From NCBI GenBank assembly GCA_019912395.1, contig JAIOIH010000045.1:1-64000 (forward strand): 64,000 bases of DNA. Reading direction: 5' to 3'. Under the pieces are notes generated by a model. That model made no database searches, was not told the DNA's origin, and worked only from the letters and a program-made list of their open reading frames with translations. A program made the translations under genes and the position numbers. The stretch comes from Flavobacteriales bacterium (lineage in GTDB: Bacteria; Bacteroidota; Bacteroidia; Flavobacteriales_F; PHOS-HE28). This document shows positions 17,468-26,799 of the stretch, one piece after another; the first letter of the stretch is position 1; every line of letters starts with the position of its first letter.

Positions 17468-19603
17468 ATGAACCATTCCCTTGCTGCGTTGTCCGTACTC
17501 CTGCTCGCCGCCTCCTGCGGAACGAGCGACAACTCGATGAAAGAAATGCCAGCAACCGCTCCAGCCCGCGAAAACCCCTTTGCCGAAGCCAGCACGCTCT
17601 ATCTCGGCGCGCCCGACTTCACCAAGATCCACAACGGCGACTTCGGTCCCGCCATGGAGGAGGGGATGAAGAAGCACTTGGAGGAGGTGAAGGCCATCGC
17701 GGACAGCAAGGAGGCACCCACGTTCGACAATACGATCATCGCATTGGAGAAGAGCGGGCAGGAGCTTTCCCGCGCCAGCAAGGTCTTCTTCAACCTCGTG
17801 GCCAGCAACTTGAACGACAGTCTGCAAGCCGTGAACACCAACATGGCACCGAAGTTGGCGGCGCACAGCGATGCCATCAACCTCGACCCGAAGCTCTTCG
17901 CCCGCGTGAAGACGCTGTACGACCAGCGTGGTTCCTTGGGCCTGGACAGCGTGTCCACACGGCTCATCGAACGCTACTACACCCAGTTCGTCCGCGCCGG
18001 GGCTTTGCTCAACGATGCCGACCAGAAGAGCTTGCGCGCGCTCAACAAGGAAGAATCCGAGCTCTCCACGCTGTTCAGCGACAACCTGCTGAAGGAGGTG
18101 AACAACGCCGCCGTGCTGGTGGATGACAAGGCGCAGTTGGACGGGATGACGGACGCCGATATCGAGGCCGCCGCAAACGCCGCCAAGGAGAAGGGCTACG
18201 AGGGGAAATGGCTGATCACCCTGCGGAACACCACGATCCAGCCGGTGCTGGCGGAGATCAAGGACCGGGCCTTGCGGGAGCGCATCTTCACGGCCTCCAT
18301 CAACCGGGGCATGCTCGGCAACGCCACCGACCAGAAGGCCACGGTGAGCCGCCTGGCCCAACTGCGCGCCCAGCGGGCCAAGTTGCTCGGCTTCCCCAAC
18401 TACGCCGCCTATTCGCTGGATGACCAAATGGCCAAGACGCCCGACGCGGCCGTGAAGCTCCTCACCGGCATGGTCCCCGCCGCCCTGCAGAACGTGAAGG
18501 CCGAGGCCGCCAAGCTGCAGGCCGTGATCGACAAGGAGAAGGGCGGGTTCACGTTGGCCCCGTGGGATTGGGATTTCTATGCCGAGAAGGTGCGCAAGGC
18601 CGAGTACGATCTGGACGAAAGCCAGATCAAGCCCTATTTCGAACTGGACCGTGTGCTGCATGATGGTGTCTTCTTCGCTGCGAACCGGTTGTACGGCATC
18701 AGCTTCAAGGAGCGCACGGACCTGCCCACCTACCTCCCGGAGGTGCGTGTATTCGAGGTCTTCGCTGCGGATGGCAGCACCATCGGCCTGATCTATGCGG
18801 ACTACTATGCCCGTGACAACAAGCAGGGCGGCGCGTGGATGGACAGCTTCCAGGACCAGAGCGACCTGTTGGGTGAGAAGCCCATCGTAACCCAGAACAT
18901 GAACATCCAAAAGCCCGCCGAAGGCCAACCCGCCTTGCTGAGCTTCGATGAGGTCACCACCATGTTCCACGAGTTCGGGCACGCCTTGCACGGCGTGCTG
19001 AGCAAGCAGCAGTACCCCTTCTTCACCGGTACCAACGTGCCGCGCGACTTCGTGGAATTCCCCAGCCAGTTCAACGAGAACTGGGCCATGGACCCCAAGG
19101 TGTTCGCCAACTACGCGAAGAACTGGAAGACCGGCGAACCCATGCCAAAAGCGCTGGTGGACAAGATCAAGAAGTCCAGCAAGTTCAATCAGGGCTTCAC
19201 CACCACCGAGTACTTGGCCGCTGCCTTGCTCGACCTGCAATGGCACATGTTGCCTGCCGACGCGCCCTTGCAGGACGTTCCCAAGTTCGGGAAGGCCGCG
19301 CTGGCCAACTACGGCCTGGACCTGCCCATGGTGCTGCCGCGCTACCGCTCCTGCTACTTCTCCCACATCTGGGGTGGAGGGTACGGGGCCGGATATTACG
19401 CCTACATGTGGTCCGAAGTGCTGGAGGCCGATGCCTTCCAATGGTTCAAGGAACATGGCGGAATGACGCGTGACAACGGCATGCACTACCGCGAGACCAT
19501 CCTCTCCACCGGCGGGAGCAAGGATGCGGGCCAGCTCTACCGCGACTTCCGCGGCCGGGACCCCGAGGTGGGGCCGTTGCTGGAAAAGCGCGGGTTGAAG
19601 TAG
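17468..19603 (+). CDS. dcp: M3 family metallopeptidase, peptidyl-dipeptidase Dcp-like lipoprotein
   Basis: 711 residues, the usual length of Dcp. N terminus MNHSLAALSVLLLAASCGTS is a lipoprotein signal with the lipobox Cys at about 17, so the enzyme is probably anchored in the outer or inner membrane facing the periplasm. Zinc motif H501-E-F-G-H505 (FHEFGHALHGVLS) with downstream FVEFPSQFNENW supplying the third ligand region; C-terminal YRSCYFSHIWGGGYGAGYYAYMWSEVL is typical of M3 enzymes. It is expected to remove dipeptides from the C termini of peptides. Monocistronic by spacing: 174 bases from the permease and about 160 from the next gene. Confidence 0.95.
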   Translation: MNHSLAALSVLLLAASCGTSDNSMKEMPATAPARENPFAEASTLYLGAPDFTKIHNGDFGPAMEEGMKKHLEEVKAIADSKEAPTFDNTIIALEKSGQELSRASKVFFNLVASNLNDSLQAVNTNMAPKLAAHSDAINLDPKLFARVKTLYDQRGSLGLDSVSTRLIERYYTQFVRAGALLNDADQKSLRALNKEESELSTLFSDNLLKEVNNAAVLVDDKAQLDGMTDADIEAAANAAKEKGYEGKWLITLRNTTIQPVLAEIKDRALRERIFTASINRGMLGNATDQKATVSRLAQLRAQRAKLLGFPNYAAYSLDDQMAKTPDAAVKLLTGMVPAALQNVKAEAAKLQAVIDKEKGGFTLAPWDWDFYAEKVRKAEYDLDESQIKPYFELDRVLHDGVFFAANRLYGISFKERTDLPTYLPEVRVFEVFAADGSTIGLIYADYYARDNKQGGAWMDSFQDQSDLLGEKPIVTQNMNIQKPAEGQPALLSFDEVTTMFHEFGHALHGVLSKQQYPFFTGTNVPRDFVEFPSQFNENWAMDPKVFANYAKNWKTGEPMPKALVDKIKKSSKFNQGFTTTEYLAAALLDLQWHMLPADAPLQDVPKFGKAALANYGLDLPMVLPRYRSCYFSHIWGGGYGAGYYAYMWSEVLEADAFQWFKEHGGMTRDNGMHYRETILSTGGSKDAGQLYRDFRGRDPEVGPLLEKRGLK

Positions 19604-19713
19604 GGGAGAACCTTCGGGGCACATTCCCACTGACCGGCCGTGTTCCGGCCCCCGAGATCCCGAACAGGCTCTGGGGCTTGCGAGGTACTGAGCGTGTTTT
19701 TTCGCGGAACGAT

Positions 19714-19721
19714 TAGCTTCG
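19714..19721 (+). promoter_or_regulatory. Putative -7 element (TAGCTTCG)
   Basis: TAGCTTCG 39 bases before ATG 19761. The same octamer precedes the HEPN-MNT gene (30813) and tsaD (36173-36180, minus strand). Confidence 0.45.
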
Positions 19722-19760
19722 TCTCGGCGGGTCCATCCAGTGGCCGGTCCAACTTCGCCC

Positions 19761-22730
19761 ATGATCCGTCGTTCGGCCATCTCTTTTTTCGCGTTCCTTC
19801 TACTGTTCAGCCTCTATGGCCAAGCGCCGTCCGGTGGGCTGGTCTCGAAGCACATTGCCGCATTGCAATCCCGTGGCGTGGCCTTTGAACAGGTCGCGCT
19901 GTTCTCTACGGTGCCGCAAAGCCCTGCCACCGACGCACTTTGGTCGCGGGCGTGCTATCGGGCCGTGGTAATGCGCTTCGACCCGGTACGTGCAGCGGAT
20001 ATTCTCGGACGCATGCCCCAGCATGTCCGGCTGACCGTCCCCGGTGCCAACGGACCGGTGGTGATGGACCTGGAAAAAGTGTCCATAACCTCCGATGACT
20101 ACTCCGTGGTGCTGGGCAGTTCCGGGCTTCCAACGCGCCCGGGAGCCTCCGTCCACTATCAGGGCATGGTGCTTGGCGAGCCGGGGTCCATTGCCGCGAT
20201 CAGCATTTTCCCGGAAGAGGTGATGGGATTATTGGCCGATGGCAACGGACAGCGCGTACTGGGCAAATTGGAGAGCAACAGGGATGGGATGCATGTGCTG
20301 TATCGCGACCGGGACCTGCGCGGGAGCTCCGGCGCGGTGTGCAATGCCTTGGACGTCCCGGTTTCGCCGACCCATCATCCTACGCCCGCCCAGGCCGGCG
20401 AGCGAACCAACCGTTGTGTGCGCTTCTACTGGGAAGTGGACCATGACATCTTCCTGAACAAGGGAAGTGTGATGAACGCCACCAACTATGTTACCGGTCT
20501 GTTCAACCAAAGTTCCATCATCTATGCGAACGACGGGATCGATGTCTCCCTTTCGGAAGTCTTCGTTTGGGACATCACCAGTCCCTATACGGCCAATGCA
20601 TCCGAGGATCTGCTGTACCAGTTCGGTGATTATCGCACCAGTTTCAATGGCGACCTGGCCCACCTGCTCGCCTTTCGGGGAGGTGGTGGCATCGCGTGGC
20701 TGGGCACCTTGTGCAACAGCGCCTACTATCGGAAGGCCTTCAGTGGTATCAGTTCCAGCTACAACAGCGTGCCCACCTATAGCTGGAGCGTGGAAGTGGT
20801 GACGCACGAGCAAGGGCACAACATGGGATCGCCACACACCCATGCCTGCGCATGGAACGGGAACAGCACTGCCATTGATGGTTGTGGCCCGGCGGCGGGT
20901 TATGTGGAAGGAACTTGTCCACAAGCCCCGGTACCCGCTTCATCAGTGGGCGGCACCATCATGAGCTATTGCCACCTGGTGAGCGCCGGGATCAAGTTCG
21001 TGAATGGTTTCGGTCCACAGCCCACTGCGTTGATCGTGGGGAACGTGAACGCGGCTTCCTGCTTGGCAGCATGCGGCACCTCGTGTGATCCTCCCACCGG
21101 CCTCAGCGCCACGGCCATAACCGTAAGCTCCGCAACGCTGAACTGGGCATCGGTAGGGGCTACGGCATATACGCTGCAATGGAGGCTATCACCCAGCGGG
21201 ACCTGGACCACGGTGACCGGCCTTACCGACAACAATTATGCACTGGGTGGCTTGGCCCAGGAGACGTCCTACGACTTCCGCGTGCTCTCCGTGTGCGGCT
21301 CGGACATGTCCGCCTATTCGTCCATCACCACATTCACCACCCCTGCGCCATGCCCGGACGCCATGGAACCGAACGATTCTTGGGGCACCGCCGCCGGGCC
21401 CATCACTTCGCCGGGGTCCGTGCATGCCTTGATCGCAGCCGCAGGTGACGAGGACTATTACAGCTTTAACCTCGCCAGCACCGGTGACATTACCCTCAAC
21501 CTGACCGGACTGGCCGGTGACTATGATCTGGAATTGCTCGATGGTACCGGTACCGTAGTGGCATCATCCTATAACGGTGGCACCACGAATGAATACATCG
21601 GATACCCGAACGCCACAGCGGGAACCTACTATGCCCGTGTGTACGGCTATTCCGGGGCGTTCAGTGCCACCCAGTGCTATAACCTCACGTTCTACATCAG
21701 CGGCCAATCCTGCCCGCCGCCCACGGACCTGATGGCCCAGAACATCACATACGATGGGGCTACGCTTTCCTGGTCCTCTTCCCCGAGCGGAAATGAATTC
21801 ATGCTCCGATGGAAGCGGCTGGTGGATCCTTCATGGACCAACGTAAGCGGGATTTCCGGAAACTCGTATCCGCTTACTGGACTGGACCCGGCCACGGAGC
21901 ACGCGTTCCAGGTGGCTGCGCTCTGTGGTGGGAGCAATCCGCAATACAGCGCTGCGGGATCCTTCACCACGCTGGAGGTGCCGTGTGAGGTTGCCCCGCC
22001 CATAGTGCTGGACATCAGCGTGTTATTGCAGGGGGCATATCGTAGTTCTGAAGGGCTGATGGTGGATTCCCTGCGTGCCGCGGACCTGTTGCCGACCACC
22101 GAGCCGTACACGGCCATGGGCTTTGCCGTGGCAGGTCCCCAGACCGTGGATCCGGCCGTCTTCACGGTTGTCGGGGACGAGGCCATGGTGGATTGGGTGC
22201 TGGTGGAACTTCGCGATGCCACCGATCCGTCCATCGTTGTGGAACGCCGGGTCGGGCTCCTGCAGCGGGATGGCGACATCACGGGCTTGGACGGCATTTC
22301 CCCACTGGGCTTCTGTTCCGATGCGGGCAACTACCATGTTGCGGTGCGGCACCGCAACCATTTGGGCTGCATGACGGGCCAGGCGCTTGCGTTATCCGCC
22401 ACCGCAACGGCCATCGACTTCAGCCTGCCTGGAACGAGCACCTACGGCACGAACGCCCGCAAGGCGGACGGCGCAGCGATGCTGCTCTGGTCCGGCAACG
22501 TGAATGCCAACAGCACCCTCAGCTACACCGGGACCGGCAACGACCGGGACCCCATCCTGCAGGCCATCGGGAGTTCTCCGGCCACGGGTACGGCCATCGG
22601 ATACGTGGGAGCCGACGTGAACTTGGACGGCACGGTGCGCTACACGGGAGCGGACAACGACCGGGACCCGATCCTGTTGAACATCGGCGGCAATGTGCCT
22701 TCCGCAGTGGCGAACGAGCAATTACCCTGA
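19761..22730 (+). CDS. Secreted M12-like zinc metalloprotease with fibronectin III/PPC domains and a dockerin-like C-terminal repeat
   Basis: 989 residues from ATG 19761, giving signal peptide MIRRSAISFFAFLLLFSLYG; an in-frame GTG at 19740 is possible but adds a non-signal leader. Zinc motif H349-E-Q-G-H353-N-M-G-S-P-H359 with Met-turn GGTIMSYCHL places it among reprolysin-like M12 peptidases. After a Cys-containing end of the catalytic domain come a fibronectin III domain (about 445-525), a pre-peptidase C-terminal domain (about 535-640), a second fibronectin III domain (about 650-730) and a beta-rich region. No T9SS sorting domain: the protein ends with two copies of a YTG..NDRDPIL motif separated by DVNLDGTVR, which resembles a dockerin-like calcium loop. 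Likely an extracellular protease; its anchoring mode is uncertain. Confidence 0.9.
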   Translation: MIRRSAISFFAFLLLFSLYGQAPSGGLVSKHIAALQSRGVAFEQVALFSTVPQSPATDALWSRACYRAVVMRFDPVRAADILGRMPQHVRLTVPGANGPVVMDLEKVSITSDDYSVVLGSSGLPTRPGASVHYQGMVLGEPGSIAAISIFPEEVMGLLADGNGQRVLGKLESNRDGMHVLYRDRDLRGSSGAVCNALDVPVSPTHHPTPAQAGERTNRCVRFYWEVDHDIFLNKGSVMNATNYVTGLFNQSSIIYANDGIDVSLSEVFVWDITSPYTANASEDLLYQFGDYRTSFNGDLAHLLAFRGGGGIAWLGTLCNSAYYRKAFSGISSSYNSVPTYSWSVEVVTHEQGHNMGSPHTHACAWNGNSTAIDGCGPAAGYVEGTCPQAPVPASSVGGTIMSYCHLVSAGIKFVNGFGPQPTALIVGNVNAASCLAACGTSCDPPTGLSATAITVSSATLNWASVGATAYTLQWRLSPSGTWTTVTGLTDNNYALGGLAQETSYDFRVLSVCGSDMSAYSSITTFTTPAPCPDAMEPNDSWGTAAGPITSPGSVHALIAAAGDEDYYSFNLASTGDITLNLTGLAGDYDLELLDGTGTVVASSYNGGTTNEYIGYPNATAGTYYARVYGYSGAFSATQCYNLTFYISGQSCPPPTDLMAQNITYDGATLSWSSSPSGNEFMLRWKRLVDPSWTNVSGISGNSYPLTGLDPATEHAFQVAALCGGSNPQYSAAGSFTTLEVPCEVAPPIVLDISVLLQGAYRSSEGLMVDSLRAADLLPTTEPYTAMGFAVAGPQTVDPAVFTVVGDEAMVDWVLVELRDATDPSIVVERRVGLLQRDGDITGLDGISPLGFCSDAGNYHVAVRHRNHLGCMTGQALALSATATAIDFSLPGTSTYGTNARKADGAAMLLWSGNVNANSTLSYTGTGNDRDPILQAIGSSPATGTAIGYVGADVNLDGTVRYTGADNDRDPILLNIGGNVPSAVANEQLP

Positions 22731-22851
22731 GGATGCGTGTTCGGTCAACTGGTGAAGATCCGCTAACAAAGTGGGGCCTTTACTGGGGAAGCGGGATCTG
22801 AAGTGATCGTTGGTGCCAACCAGAAGCTTTGGGGTGGGAATTGGATCCCGG

Positions 22852-23721
22852 TCACTGCTTCATCCACTTCACCGTTCTCCGCCCGGCGGAGGTATTCACT
22901 TCAACCAAATAGATTGCCGGTGCGAGCCCAAGGGTGCTGAACTCAAGCGTTCCATCCGGACTTGTTCCCGTCAAGATAGCGCGGCCTGTGGCATCGAGTA
23001 CGCGCACATCGAGCTTGTCCGTCACATCGATTTCGATGTGCAGCATGTCTATACCGGGGTTGGGCCAGACCTTCACTAAAGACGTGTCCTCCAAAGGCAT
23101 GATCCTGGTCGGAACTTCGCAGACCAACGCCAATACCGGATCGCTCGCATGACCTACCAACAAACCATCCTTGTAATGGCAGAGCGCGTATGGATCGGGA
23201 GAAGGGCAATTACCATCTGCATAGTCGATCCCCCTATTGGGGCCATAACCCTCAATGAATTTGAAATTCTCGGGCACGGAAAGTCCATCGATGGGCGAAT
23301 CGAACTCGACCGTATACCTGCCTTGGGGGTCGGTATAGGTTGCAATTACCTCGAACATGCCGCCAAATTGTGAGAGTACTTCAAACTGGTCGCCCACTTC
23401 CAATGAAAGGTCCATGATCAATGCGGGCTCAGGATATTCGGCATTGAAGAACCAGACCTTGCCGTGGACCGTGTCCTCGGCCAAGTATCTGACACATTGG
23501 GAGGGGAATGTGGGACCCAGGTAGCTGTTGATCTTGTAATAACGCATGCCATCCACAATGGTGTCGCCAGCAAGGGCCAAGCTATCCGTACGTGCCCCTG
23601 ACAAATCCGTTTTCCTTATGGTCCAAGCCGTAAATTCCTCACCGAACAAGGATGAGAATTGGGGCTTTGCTTCCATCGCGAACAACATGCAGGAGCATGC
23701 AAGAACTGCCCGGATCTTCAT
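22852..23721 (-). CDS. Small T9SS-sorted secreted protein
   Basis: 289 residues from ATG 23721, which places a signal peptide (MKIRAVLACSCMLFAMEAKP) at the N terminus. The middle contains no domain I recognise (SLALAGDTIVDGMRYYKINS, VRYLAEDTVHGKVWFFNAEY, ALIMDLSLEVGDQFEVLS), a pattern common in uncharacterised Bacteroidota secreted proteins. The last 75 residues form a T9SS sorting domain (VKVWPNPGIDMLHIEIDV, then DATGRAIL and the final VKWMKQ). Monocistronic and convergent with the upstream protease gene. Function unknown. Confidence 0.85.
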   Translation of the reverse strand: MKIRAVLACSCMLFAMEAKPQFSSLFGEEFTAWTIRKTDLSGARTDSLALAGDTIVDGMRYYKINSYLGPTFPSQCVRYLAEDTVHGKVWFFNAEYPEPALIMDLSLEVGDQFEVLSQFGGMFEVIATYTDPQGRYTVEFDSPIDGLSVPENFKFIEGYGPNRGIDYADGNCPSPDPYALCHYKDGLLVGHASDPVLALVCEVPTRIMPLEDTSLVKVWPNPGIDMLHIEIDVTDKLDVRVLDATGRAILTGTSPDGTLEFSTLGLAPAIYLVEVNTSAGRRTVKWMKQ

Positions 23722-23997
23722 GGGGTTCCCATGGTATTGAACATCGGGTACCGTTGTAATGGCCGAGCACACCCTGCGCCCAGCTCCGATCCGACAAGGA
23801 GGCCCGGTATGCTCAGCTGCGCGTTGTTCATGGTTGCTCGTTGTGCGGTCATCAGCGAAAGGAACAAAAGCCATGACGAAGCTGGCCGGTGGCGCTGGGA
23901 AAAACAAGGGCGAATGCAACTATGTTATTCATACATTGCCTACTTATACTCGTAGGAGAGGCGAATAGGCAAGAGAACGGGTCCGGCAACCAGAACT

Positions 23998-24028
23998 GTT
24001 GAAAACCCTGCTCGCGATCGTTGATAAC
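23998..24028 (+). repeat. Direct repeat, left copy, flanking the toxin-antitoxin pair
   Basis: 31-base element starting GTTGAAAACCC and ending GATCGTTGATAAC. A 30-base near-copy lies at 24592-24621 in the same orientation, so the two bracket the toxin-antitoxin genes. Both halves (GTTGAAAAC, GTTGATAAC) are loosely DnaA-box-like on the opposite strand. Confidence 0.7.
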
Positions 24029-24033
24029 GTGCT

Positions 24034-24041
24034 TATCTTCG
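24034..24041 (+). promoter_or_regulatory. Putative -7 element of the toxin-antitoxin operon (TATCTTCG)
   Basis: TAnnTTYG 15 bases before the antitoxin ATG, immediately after the direct repeat; a short leader is implied. The repeat could act as an operator, but that is inference. Confidence 0.4.
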
Positions 24042-24055
24042 CATACACAATTCCC

Positions 24056-24310
24056 ATGGAAACCAGCCTACACATCAAACTGTCTGAGCTTGACGCTGAA
24101 TTGATCGCCAAGATCAAGCGCCTGTTCGGCAAAGACAAGGAGGTGACCGTCACGATCCGATCGGTGGAACCGGGATCCCTTTCCCGCAAGGAAACCAAGA
24201 AGGCATATTTGAGCCGCTTGGAAAAGGCGATCAAGAATTTGGAGCGCGGCGAGCATGTGGAGATGAGCGAAGCGCAACTCGATGCGTTTTTCTTGGAGAA
24301 GTTGAAGTGA
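24056..24310 (+). CDS. Antitoxin of a YoeB-type toxin-antitoxin pair
   Basis: 84 residues from ATG 24056 (METSLHIKLSELDAELIAKI). Highly charged; N-terminal half predicted beta/alpha (KLSELDAELIAKIKRLFGKD, EVTVTIRSVEP), C-terminal half a Lys/Glu-rich helix (AYLSRLEKAIKNLERGEHVE) suited to wrap the toxin. It does not look like the classic YefM/Phd antitoxin usually paired with YoeB. The identification rests on size, composition and its TGATG overlap with the toxin gene. Likely autoregulatory as in other type II systems, but no DNA-binding motif can be named. Confidence 0.8.
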   Translation: METSLHIKLSELDAELIAKIKRLFGKDKEVTVTIRSVEPGSLSRKETKKAYLSRLEKAIKNLERGEHVEMSEAQLDAFFLEKLK

Positions 24311-24579
24311 TGAAGCGGATCCGCTTTGATCCAGGAGCCTTCGATGATCTCTGCGATTGGGCGGTCTATGATAAACGTCGGTTCAGCAAGATCCATGACC
24401 TGTTGAAAGCCATTCTTCGCGAACCCTTCAAGGGAGCGGGAAAACCGGAACCACTTAAAGGCGAGATGAAAGGGTATTGGTCCAGGCGCATTGATGAAAA
24501 GCACCGGCTCGTGTACAAAGTTGAAGCTGATGGATCAGTGGACGTGATAAGCTGCAAAGGCCATTATGGTGATAAGTAG
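24310..24579 (+). CDS. yoeB: Txe/YoeB family toxin (ribosome-dependent mRNA endonuclease)
   Basis: 89 residues from ATG 24310, whose A is the last base of the antitoxin stop. A GTG three bases earlier is possible. The YoeB signature is complete: an early FDPGAFDDLCDW, the core GKPEPLKGEMKGYWSRRIDE followed by KHRLVYKV, and the C-terminal CKGHY. Catalytic residues expected for the family (a Glu in the EPLKGE segment, Arg in SRR, His and Tyr in GHY) are all present, so the toxin looks intact. Family role: ribosome-dependent mRNA cleavage at the start of translation, arresting growth when free of antitoxin. Confidence 0.92.
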   Translation: MKRIRFDPGAFDDLCDWAVYDKRRFSKIHDLLKAILREPFKGAGKPEPLKGEMKGYWSRRIDEKHRLVYKVEADGSVDVISCKGHYGDK

Positions 24580-24591
24580 CTTCGGCCACCT

Positions 24592-24621
24592 GTTGAAAAC
24601 CCGCCGAAGATCGTTGATAAC
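24592..24621 (+). repeat. Direct repeat, right copy, flanking the toxin-antitoxin pair
   Basis: 30 bases starting GTTGAAAACCC and ending GATCGTTGATAAC, 12 bases after the toxin stop. It differs from 23998-24028 only in the central few bases and one length change. Confidence 0.7.
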
Positions 24622-24740
24622 CCGGCATCCGCTCGCCCGTGAACGCCCGGCTGACGGGAGTTACCTTCGTGCCACCTGTTTTTACCACGGCTCGATCCGG
24701 CTTTGCATTTGCAATGAAGCCCTTGCCAACGACTTATTTG

Positions 24741-24782
24741 GCGCAAAGACACTTCTCTGTGCCTCTGTGTCTCCGTGGTGAA
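24741..24782 (+). repeat. Eight-base-period intergenic element before parE
   Basis: Pyrimidine-rich units of the form CTCTGTGC, CTCTGTGT, CTCCGTGG end about 14 bases before the parE ATG. Related elements lie at 52533-52562, 54054-54086, 55077-55102 and 55226-55255. Confidence 0.65.
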
Positions 24783-24795
24783 TAAGGAAAAGTGA

Positions 24796-26715
24796 ATGAG
24801 CGAGACGAACTACGGTGAAGAGCACATCCGGTCGCTGGACTGGAAAGAGCACATCCGGCTGCGGCCGGGCATGTACATCGGCAAGTTGGGCGACGGCAGC
24901 AGCTTCGACGATGGCATCTACATTTTGTTGAAGGAGGTGCTGGACAACTGCATCGACGAATACGTGATGGGCCACGGCAAGAAGGTGGAGGTCACCATAG
25001 AGGGCACCCGCGTGGAAGTGCGCGACTACGGGCGCGGTGTCCCGTTGGGCAAGGTGATCGATGTGGTGAGCAAGATCAACACCGGCGCGAAGTACGACAG
25101 CAAGGCCTTCAAGAAGAGCGTGGGCCTCAACGGCGTGGGAACCAAGGCGGTGAACGCGCTCAGCAGCTACTTCAAGATCGAGAGCGTGCGCGACGGACAG
25201 CTCAAGCGCGCCGAGTTCGATCGCGGCGTGCTGCGCAAGGACAACAAGCTGGAGAAGAGCGGCGAGAGCAACGGCACCCGCGTGGTCTTCGAACCGGACG
25301 AGCAGATGTTCAAGCAGTTCCAGTACCGGGACCAGCACATCGAGCGCTTGCTGTGGAACTACTGTTACCTCAACACGGGCCTCACCATCCACTACAACGG
25401 TCGCAAGTTCCAGAGCAAGAACGGCCTGTTGGACCTGCTGGAAACCAAGATGGACGGCGAGCCCTTGTACCCGATCATCCACCTCATCGGCGACGACATC
25501 GAAGTGGCGATCACCCACGCCAACCATTATGGCGAGGAATACTACAGCTTCGTGAACGGCCAGCACACCACGCAGGGCGGCACGCACCAAGGGGCCTTCC
25601 GCGAGGCCATAGCCAAGACCATCAAGGAGTTCTTCAAGAAGGACTGGGAGGCCGGCGATTGCCGCACGGGCATCGTGGCCGCAATAAGCGTGAAAGTGGT
25701 GGAGCCGGTGTTCGAGAGCCAGACCAAGACCAAGCTCGGCAGTTTGGAGGTGGAGCCGGGCGGCCAGAGCATGCGCAGCTTCGTGGGCGACTTCCTCGGG
25801 CGGGCGCTGGACAACTTCCTGCACAAGAACCCCGCCGTGGCGGAGGTGTTGCAATTACGCATCCTGCAGAACGAGCGGGAGCGGAAAGAGCTGAGCGGCA
25901 TCCGCAAGCTCGCCCGTGAACGCGCCAAGAAATCCAGCCTGCACAACAAGAAGCTGCGCGATTGCCGCATCCACCTCAGCGACCCCAAGAAAGACGACCG
26001 CAAGGAGAACAGCACGCTCTTCATCACCGAGGGCGACAGCGCCAGCGGCAGCATCACCAAGAGCCGCGATGTGAACCTGCAAGCCGTCTTCAGCCTGAAG
26101 GGGAAGCCGCTGAACTGTTACGGTCTCACCAAGAAGGTGGTGTACGAGAACGAGGAGTTCAACTTGATCCAGGCCGCGCTCGACATCGAGGACGGCATGG
26201 ACGGATTGCGGTACAACAAGATCGTGATCGCCACCGATGCCGACGTGGACGGCATGCACATCCGCCTCCTGTTGATGACCTTCTTCCTGCAGTTCTTCCC
26301 GGACCTGGTGAAAAACGACCATCTGTACATCCTGCAAACACCGCTCTTCCGCGTGCGGAACAAGAAGGAAACCATCTATTGCTACAGCGACGAGGAACGC
26401 CAACACGCACTGGCGAAGCTGGGCAAGACCGCCGAGATCACGCGCTTCAAGGGCCTCGGGGAGATCAGCCCGGACGAGTTCAAGCACTTCATCGGGCCGG
26501 ACATCCGCCTGGAGCCGGTGATGATCACCAAGGATGCCAAGGTGAACGACCTGCTCAGCTTCTACATGGGCAAGAACACCCCGCACCGGCAGGAGTTCAT
26601 CATCGGTAACCTGAAGGTGGAGAAGGACCTGGTGGAGGAGAGCGCCGAGGAGGCAGCCGCAGCGAGCGTGAGGGCCATAGCGAGGAAACTGGAGGAGAAC
26701 GAGGTGGAGGTGTAA
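24796..26715 (+). CDS. parE: DNA topoisomerase IV subunit B
   Basis: 639 residues from ATG 24796. GHKL ATPase domain with [20 protein letters not shown] and [14 protein letters not shown]; transducer domain with [12 protein letters not shown] and [17 protein letters not shown] domain with E412-GDSASGS and D481-A-D483-V-D-G; C-terminal [13 protein letters not shown]. These are all the conserved type IIA motifs. It is called ParE rather than GyrB because parC lies two genes downstream and the N terminus resembles Bacteroidota ParE. With ParC it forms the tetramer that decatenates replicated chromosomes. An eight-base-period repeat lies just upstream. Confidence 0.95.
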   Translation: MSETNYGEEHIRSLDWKEHIRLRPGMYIGKLGDGSSFDDGIYILLKEVLDNCIDEYVMGHGKKVEVTIEGTRVEVRDYGRGVPLGKVIDVVSKINTGAKYDSKAFKKSVGLNGVGTKAVNALSSYFKIESVRDGQLKRAEFDRGVLRKDNKLEKSGESNGTRVVFEPDEQMFKQFQYRDQHIERLLWNYCYLNTGLTIHYNGRKFQSKNGLLDLLETKMDGEPLYPIIHLIGDDIEVAITHANHYGEEYYSFVNGQHTTQGGTHQGAFREAIAKTIKEFFKKDWEAGDCRTGIVAAISVKVVEPVFESQTKTKLGSLEVEPGGQSMRSFVGDFLGRALDNFLHKNPAVAEVLQLRILQNERERKELSGIRKLARERAKKSSLHNKKLRDCRIHLSDPKKDDRKENSTLFITEGDSASGSITKSRDVNLQAVFSLKGKPLNCYGLTKKVVYENEEFNLIQAALDIEDGMDGLRYNKIVIATDADVDGMHIRLLLMTFFLQFFPDLVKNDHLYILQTPLFRVRNKKETIYCYSDEERQHALAKLGKTAEITRFKGLGEISPDEFKHFIGPDIRLEPVMITKDAKVNDLLSFYMGKNTPHRQEFIIGNLKVEKDLVEESAEEAAAASVRAIARKLEENEVEV

Positions 26716-26799
26716 TGGTGAATGGAACGCAGATGCATGTGTGCGGCAGCCAGGACGCGGATCCCCATGATCGCCGCAGGTCGGAAAAGGAGAAGTTTG

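Larger units (their letters stand above)
23722..24055. other. Intergenic region upstream of the toxin-antitoxin pair
   Basis: 334 bases, no supported gene. It holds a degenerate seven-base-period element (23823-23847), the left copy of a direct repeat (23998-24028) and a -7-like element (24034-24041) for the antitoxin gene. Confidence 0.5.

Noticed and set aside
17387-19780. Long open frame (797 codons) on the minus strand opposite the M3 peptidase
   Set aside because: Antisense to a complete, motif-bearing Dcp gene; rich in Gly/Val/His/Gln as expected for complement frames of GC-rich genes, with no recognisable domain.
23998-24621. Replication origin, from GTTGATAAC/GTTGAAAAC sites near parE
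   Set aside because: Only two loosely DnaA-box-like pairs, no AT-rich unwinding region or dnaA/dnaN nearby; reported only as direct repeats.
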